Shown piece by piece: positions 58,824 to 64,000 of a DNA stretch of 64,000 nt (the stretch's first letter is position 1; each line of letters begins with the position of its first letter). The stretch lies in contig BLJB01000032.1 of the NCBI GenBank assembly GCA_013423325.1, positions 1 through 64,000 of the forward strand, written 5' to 3'. The translations under genes were made by a program, and so were the position numbers. The notes beneath the pieces were generated by a model, which saw only the letters and a list, made by a program, of their open reading frames with translations, was not told the DNA's origin and searched no databases. The DNA is from Usnea hakonensis (lineage: Eukaryota; Ascomycota; Lecanoromycetes; Lecanorales; Parmeliaceae).

Positions 58824-59424
58824 CTATATAGAGAACAAATAACTCGAGAAGTGCTGCTGCTGTTTCCCATCCACTGCGTGCGTTAGCCCCAATCCGAAAT
58901 CCGAAATTTCGAGACCATACGCATGTCCGTCATAAATGCCAAATAGCATCCACTTGATCTCGTTGGTTTCCTGACCTAGAATCGAAATATACTTATCTTC
59001 CGGTATCGGGTTACTGGGAAGCTGCATACCTAGTATCATAGCGAATCACGCCACTACTACATCCAACAATCTCTGCACTTTCTTCCTGATGTAACGCCTC
59101 GTTGGCCAATTTAATTGTCAAAGGTGATATTGGTGAGAGATACTTCTTGTTGAGCGCGTCTGAGCCGCGCAATTTGAACATATCGTCACTTTCCAGTACT
59201 AAAGGCTTAGCATCATGAACAGTGTACGAGATGCTAGTCCCAGTAGGCAGCATCCAAGCAGAAGCCTCTGAGGCAGGACACTGGGAGAAGGTCGCCTCCA
59301 TTGATGGTACATTGCGCTTCTCTGCCACAAGTTCAAGGCTTTGGACTGTTGAAAGCTGCTCGCAGATAAAGAAGAAGGACGACGTAGCTGACGGGCAACG
59401 GTTTGCGCAGGAGAAAGACGCCAC
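58824..59424 (-). pseudogene. Truncated, frameshifted PP2C phosphatase fragment
   Basis: Minus-strand frames match the N-terminal third of a mitochondrial-type PP2C phosphatase (Ptc/PDP-like). One ends in SSGVIRYDT and the next carries MQLPSNPIPEDKY and KWMLFGIYDGHA, which fits the PP2C signature around the metal-binding Asp-Gly-His. Four extra bases (about 59022-59033) separate the two parts, so the frame breaks at the point where the family reads straight through. After the DGH motif the similarity stops and the frame ends within 35 codons; the rest of the catalytic domain is absent. A basic, presequence-like stretch is readable upstream in another frame. It is a gene relic, not a working phosphatase. 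Confidence 0.6.
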
Positions 59425-59684
59425 AAGGCGAAACCAGAGCCCGAGAGAGACGCTGATACACGATTCACTATATTAGCAACAGGTCTGTATCCCTCAGAAG
59501 AAAATGATGCCGACGTGCCCACTTAGTGTTTTAGCGGAATCAGCCAGGGCAGGCGCGACGTTCTATAAGCTCTTGAACGGCAAAAGAAATTGCTCTTATT
59601 TCTTATTTTGGTCGGACATGAAAAAGAGGAAAGATGGAGCTGATGTTCGTCTTGGCCTCCTTCCTTACAACCTCAAGTACCTTC

Positions 59685-59769
59685 CGAGGGTTGGTATAAA
59701 AAATCCCCTGCCGACTTTTTCGCCCAGCCCTACCAGAAAGTCGGCAGGGACTTTTTATCCCAACCCTCG
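59685..59769. repeat. 85-nt inverted repeat, foldback/MITE-like or hairpin RNA
   Basis: A 34-nt arm (59685-59718, CGAGGGTTGG...) and a 33-nt arm (59737-59769) are complementary at all but two positions and one bulge, with an 18-nt loop. TACCTT flanks both sides (59678-59683 and 59771-59776), each one base from an arm, like a target duplication. It lies about 200 bp upstream of the DUF202 gene. Confidence 0.8.
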
Positions 59770-59967
59770 TTACCTTTTTGTTCCCTTAATTGCACCCCGA
59801 CTATAGAGAATATTCAAAGCTTTGTGTTTGTCCTCAAGATTACCTTTCTTTGATTTGAGGTCTAGACTTCCCTTCTTTAGTAAGTGCCGAAGCTGGGTCA
59901 AGCCCAAGTCAATCCATCAGCAACTCTAATTTGTCTTGTTCTCCACCGCCTTTCATCACAATTCATC

Positions 59968-61013
59968 ATGGCCACGCTTTCCTTCCGATCCTCTTCTAAG
60001 AGCTCTCCGCCTCCAACTCCCCAGCTCAAAGCATCTCCAGCAGCTAACGAGAGTCCCTCCAATTCCGTTCCCAGATCTCGCAGCGTCCAAATCTCCACTT
60101 TGGACGCCCCAATGTCTCGCTCCATCTCGCCAAGGGGTCATGCCTACCACCAGCACCAAGAGGAAAGCTCAGCTGACGAGATCACTCCTATTGTCAACCG
60201 CGAGAGAGGCGGAGTGAAGAACAAAAAGTACGATTCTACCCCTACTGGGCAGCTTGCGGAATCTGGTGAGCCAGGCGCATCTCGACGTAGTAGCAGCTCT
60301 AGCGCAAGGAGGAGGAACGCGGGGCAGTCGAGGTCAGGATCGAAATGTCGTGATACTACAGCCAAGGAAGGAAAAGTTGTGAGAAATTGGTGGAGAGAAG
60401 TCGCCGAGAAATACGGGACTGTGGAGTTGGAGAATAAGGGGAGTGTTGCCAGAGATCACCTCGCTCTTGGTGTGTCCAAACTTCCACTTCTTTTTGCTTG
60501 TCTCTCCCGCTGCTCTCGCTCTGGATTCGAGTCTCCCTCATCCGGCCCTGATGCAATCTCCCGACTTATGCTCGCCAGAACGCACCTTCTTGGCATGGCT
60601 TCGTACTTCCCTCGCCTTCGCTTCTATCGGCATCGCTGTGACCCAGCTTTTTCGGCTTAACACTACAATCTCCGAGCGAGAAGGTTTCACACCAGCCAAT
60701 CCAGACAATACATACCATCTACGCCAGGTAGGAAAACCATTGGGAGCTACTTTCTTAGGAATTGCAATCTTGGTCTTGATTGTCGGAGGAAGAAGGTACT
60801 TTGAGAGCCAGGTATTTCAGCAAACATGGCCTGGAAACAGTGGAGCGATAATGTACCTATGCTGATGTTGGGAACTAGTACTGGATCGTACGGGGGAAAT
60901 TTCCCGCTAGCAGAGGCAGCGTGTTTCTCATCACCTTCGTCGCTCTCGCTTTGATCATTACCAGCCTGGTTGTCGTTTGCGTTGTCGATCCGACCGTCTT
61001 CGAGAAGAGATAG
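59968..61013 (+). CDS. DUF202 family membrane protein
   Basis: Exons 59968-60469, 60579-60811 and 60879-61013 give 289 residues. The first 130 residues are Ser/Pro/Arg-rich and disordered. The DUF202 domain then begins NKGSVARDHLALERTFLAWL, with the ERTFLAW motif formed across the first splice. It has three membrane helices (RTSLAFASIGIAVTQLF, ATFLGIAILVLIVGG, and VFLITFVALALIITSLVVV). DUF202 is shared with bacterial YidH and the transmembrane part of the yeast VTC polyphosphate complex. This protein lacks SPX and catalytic VTC domains, so a role in polyphosphate synthesis cannot be claimed. The last exon ends VVDPTVFEKR. Confidence 0.88.
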
Positions 61014-61635
61014 GTAAAGTATAACCCTCATACCTGCCGTATTCCCGAGTACACTCCGGCGGCCATTGAAATATTAGGATTTGCTCCAAAAATCCCAAGT
61101 ATTTGATTGGGTCCTCAGTATCTGGCCTCGTAGAATTCGCGAAAGTCTAGATTCCAGGTGGCTACTGTGCGGACCAGGACCGAGAAGCTCCTATCTGTCG
61201 GAAGACTAACTTACGGTCGATCGTGAGGAGCGGATGATACCGATGCATTATATCATATTGATTCTGCACGCCCGAGGGAATCAACCCCGTGTCTATGTAG
61301 GGCATAGGATCAATAATTATATCAAAGGTGTTGTTGGTCCATGCAGACCTGGAGACATATCTTCTAACTTGTCTGGGAATACATAAGTTGTATCTGGAAA
61401 GGGGCAGCTGCGATTTCGCTCACGCCGTTATATAGAGAGAGATGTAAATTAGAATGACGGCGAGAAATTGACTTTGTTCATCTTGAATGGTGTATTCAAA
61501 ACCATTGAGGTGGAAGTGTGTAGGCCAATGGTGTCCTTTGCGCTATTTAATTCTAAAAGCAAATACTACGTGCAAATCATGATAGTCTACCGTTTCAATG
61601 GCCTGCAAGCATCACGAAGAAAACACAGGTAATCT
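61014..61635. other. Convergent spacer
   Basis: This lies between the DUF202 gene and the 3' end of transketolase. No ORF, RNA gene or repeat is supported. Confidence 0.4.
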
Positions 61636-64000
61636 CTAGATGAGCTGCTGGAATGCGCGATTGACGGGAGAGCGGACCTTTGTGCCCTTGTAAAAGTCGA
61701 CAGTCGCCACAGCACGCTTGCTAATGCCCTCTGGAGTGAACTCGAATTTCTGAGCATTACATTAGCCTTCTTGACAACTATATTGAACCATGTTTTTGAG
61801 CAATCTACCTTGTAGACATCCTTGTATGCACCACTGGCACCAAATCGGTTCAGCCCAAATTGCTCATTCGAGTATCGTTCCCAACCCATGGTTGACATTG
61901 CCTCCACGCTTAGGGATGGAATTCCATCAGGTAGACACTTCAGACGATACTCCTTGGACTGAGTATCAAATACTTCAAAACAAGGAATGGAGACGACACG
62001 AGCAGTGAGATTGTGATTATCTTTCAGATACTTGACCGCTTCAATGCAGATGCAGACTTCTGAGCCTGTGCTGACAAGTGTAATGTCGGCTTTCTCGTTC
62101 TCGACGGAGACATAGCCTCCTCTGATGCCGTTTTGCAGGGTCGAATTCTCAAGCTGAGGTAGATTTTGACGAGTCAAAGCAAGGATACTAGGAGTTGATT
62201 TGGAGGTCAATGCGACATAGTAGGCCGCGCTGCACTCGTTACCATCGGCAGGACGCCAAACCATCATGTTGGGTAGTGCACGGAAGTGAGCTAGAGTCTC
62301 AATAGGCTGGTGTGTAGGACCGTCTTCACCAAGACCAATGGAGTCGTGGGTTGCAACGTAGATGACACGGCAATGCGAAAGGGCAGACAGCCGGACGGAC
62401 CCTGCAGCGTAGGATACGAAGTTCAAGAACGTTCCTCCAAAGGGGATGAGGGTGCCGTACGCAGCGATTCCGTTCATGATACCGGCCATGGAGTGCTCAC
62501 GTACACCGTAACGGATATAACGACCGGCCCAATCGCCAATGCCAAGGACTGGTGGTTGGAAATCAACGGCGTCCTTCCATCGCGTGTTGTTGGATCCTGT
62601 CAAATCTGCGGAGCCTCCAATCAAGTCAGGAATGGTGCTGTGGATGGCTTCCAAGACAGCTTCTGATAGCTTTCGGGATGCGTTCTCCTTGTCTCCCGGC
62701 TTGTACGTAGGTAGTTTCTTCTCCCAGCCCTCTGGGAGCTTCCCACTCAGTCTTCGCAGTAGATCGGCGTGCTCGGTCTTGTACTCTTGACCGTATTTTT
62801 CGAGCATTTTGTTCCACTCTTGTTCCTTTGCAGCTCCTTCAGCCGCATGCTTATGATACATATCATAAACCTTCTGCGGTACAACGAATGACTCCTCTGG
62901 ATCAAAGCCAAACTTCTTCTTCACCTGCTTGCAATCATCGGCCTTGAGAGCATTGCCGTGCACTCCTCCAGTGCCTTGCAGCAGAGAACCGAAACCAATA
63001 GTGGTGGTCAATTTGATGACAGAAGGCTTGTTGGTGACCTCTTTTGCCATTCGGATGGCTTCCTCGATACCCTCTAGGTCGGTATCGCCCTCCTTCACCC
63101 ATTGCGTATGCCAGCCGTACGCCTCAAAGCGCTGCAAGACGTCTTCAGTGAAGGCGCACTTGGTGTCGCCGTCTGAGCGCTACTTAGTAGACATACTACA
63201 AATTCGCCACAGACTTGATTCTTACCAATCGAGATATGATTATCATCGTAGATCATGACGAGATTGCCAAGCTGCAAGTGGCCAGCAGTGCTAGCAGCTT
63301 CACTGGCAATGCCTTCCATAGCACAACCATCTCCAAAAAAGGCGAATGTATGGTTGTTGATCAGCTCGAAGCCTGGCTTGTTGAACTCGGCAGCTGTGTG
63401 GGCTTGTGCAATAGCAAGGCCGACGGCGTTTGCAAACCCCTGACCTAGGGGCCCAGTTGTAACTTCAACACCTGGGGTATCTTGAGCCTCGGGATGACCG
63501 GGGGTGATGCTATCTATTGACTATATTGAAGAGTTGCGTCAGCTGTGATTGAAAAAATCAACCGTTGGCAATGAGTGGGAAAAGGCGTACTCGAAAGGCT
63601 TTCAGATCGTCCAATGACAGCTTGTAGCCGAAGAGATGCAAGAGAGCATACTGTAGCATGCATCCATGCCCGTTCCTATTGAAAATGATACGTTAGAATG
63701 CGGGTGGAGAGTATGATGTTTTGCCGGAGTTAGAGAATCGTAGTCTGCGCGTTTGATCGTCCACGGCAGCTGTCCGGACACCACAAGTGTGTAGTAGGAG
63801 GTATGACGTACGAGAGAACGAAACGATCACGATTGAGCCAGTCTGGGTTCTTGGGGTTGAAGCTCATGAACTTGTTGAACATGACGTGGGCGACGGGTGC
63901 CATGCCCATGGGGGCTCCGGGATGACCGGAATTGGCTTTGAAGGTGGCATCGACCTTTATGAGGAAGAATTGATTAGCATAGGTTCACAAGTCCATGGGT
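61636..64000 (-). CDS. TKL1: Transketolase, 5' end beyond the window
   Basis: Five exons lie in the window (63954-63812, 63675-63591, 63520-63226, 63172-61809, 61749-61636) and code 666 residues; the start exon is past base 64000. From the N-terminal side it shows VDATFKANSGHPGAPMGMAP (thiamine-diphosphate site histidine), VLSNGHGCMLQYALLHLFGY and TTGPLGQGFANAVGLA. The cofactor motif is FFGDGCAMEG through YDDNHISI. The pyrimidine-binding domain has GGSADLTGSNNT, YGVREHSM and HDSIGLGEDGPTHQP. The C-terminus is FEFTPEGISKRA. The enzyme moves two-carbon units between ketose and aldose phosphates in the non-oxidative pentose phosphate pathway. About 20 N-terminal residues are missing. The window's own right edge falls in an intron. 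Confidence 0.96.

Noticed and set aside
28289..64000. Pentose-use gene cluster (xylulokinase plus transketolase)
   Set aside because: They are 31 kb apart with unrelated genes and a transposon island between them.
1..64000. CRISPR arrays, rRNA genes, functional tRNA genes
   Set aside because: None were seen; the only tandem array is the 23-bp minisatellite without spacers, and the only tRNA-like boxes are in mobile elements.

Overview
The window looks like part of a nuclear chromosome of a filamentous ascomycete (Pezizomycotina). The evidence is spliceosomal genes with mostly 45-65 bp introns, tightly packed single-copy eukaryotic housekeeping genes, fungal-specific families (GPC1, DUF1996-WSC, a fungal SREBP), and AT-rich islands carrying transition-only decay of the repeat-induced point mutation (RIP) type. 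The species cannot be named from the sequence. Gene models below were assembled by hand from frames and splice sites; those given as full models sum to an intact reading frame.

Left part (1-41.2 kb): a short AT-rich relic (1-848) is followed by about 19 dense genes. In order they are a predicted membrane protein, cohesin SMC1 (-), glycerophosphocholine acyltransferase GPC1 (+), a Dcr2-like phosphatase (+), retromer VPS5 (-), Mediator MED11 (-), TFIID TAF5 (+), an unknown probable mitochondrial protein (-), mitochondrial ClpP (+), RPB6 (+), a class II sirtuin (-), a CDF metal transporter (+), xylulokinase (+), TFIIIA (+), exportin-T LOS1 (+), a G-patch/DUF4187 protein (+) and a membrane-anchored SREBP (-). 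Four are general transcription factors (MED11, TAF5, RPB6, TFIIIA). MED11 and TAF5 diverge from one shared intergenic region.

Transposon island (41.4-47.2 kb): a composite mobile element is bounded by 57-bp inverted repeats and TA duplications. It holds a 23-bp minisatellite, a stop-riddled pogo/Fot1-type transposase relic, and two younger insertions nested in that relic. One is a 444-bp TRIM-like element with 110-bp direct terminal repeats, an ATAAT target duplication and tRNA-like Pol III boxes. The other is 1,321 bp with 158-bp terminal repeats and a CTATA duplication. Differences between repeat copies are transitions, mostly CpA to TpA. The island sits about 290 bp upstream of the SREBP start codon.

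Right part (47.2-64 kb): this part is gene-poor at first. It carries a broken P450-domain remnant of a Ppo/linoleate-diol-synthase-like gene and several kilobases with no supportable gene. Then come a disordered fungal protein (-), a secreted DUF1996-WSC protein (-), a truncated and frameshifted PP2C fragment (-), a strong 85-nt inverted repeat, a DUF202 membrane protein (+), and the 3' nine-tenths of transketolase (-), which runs off the right edge.
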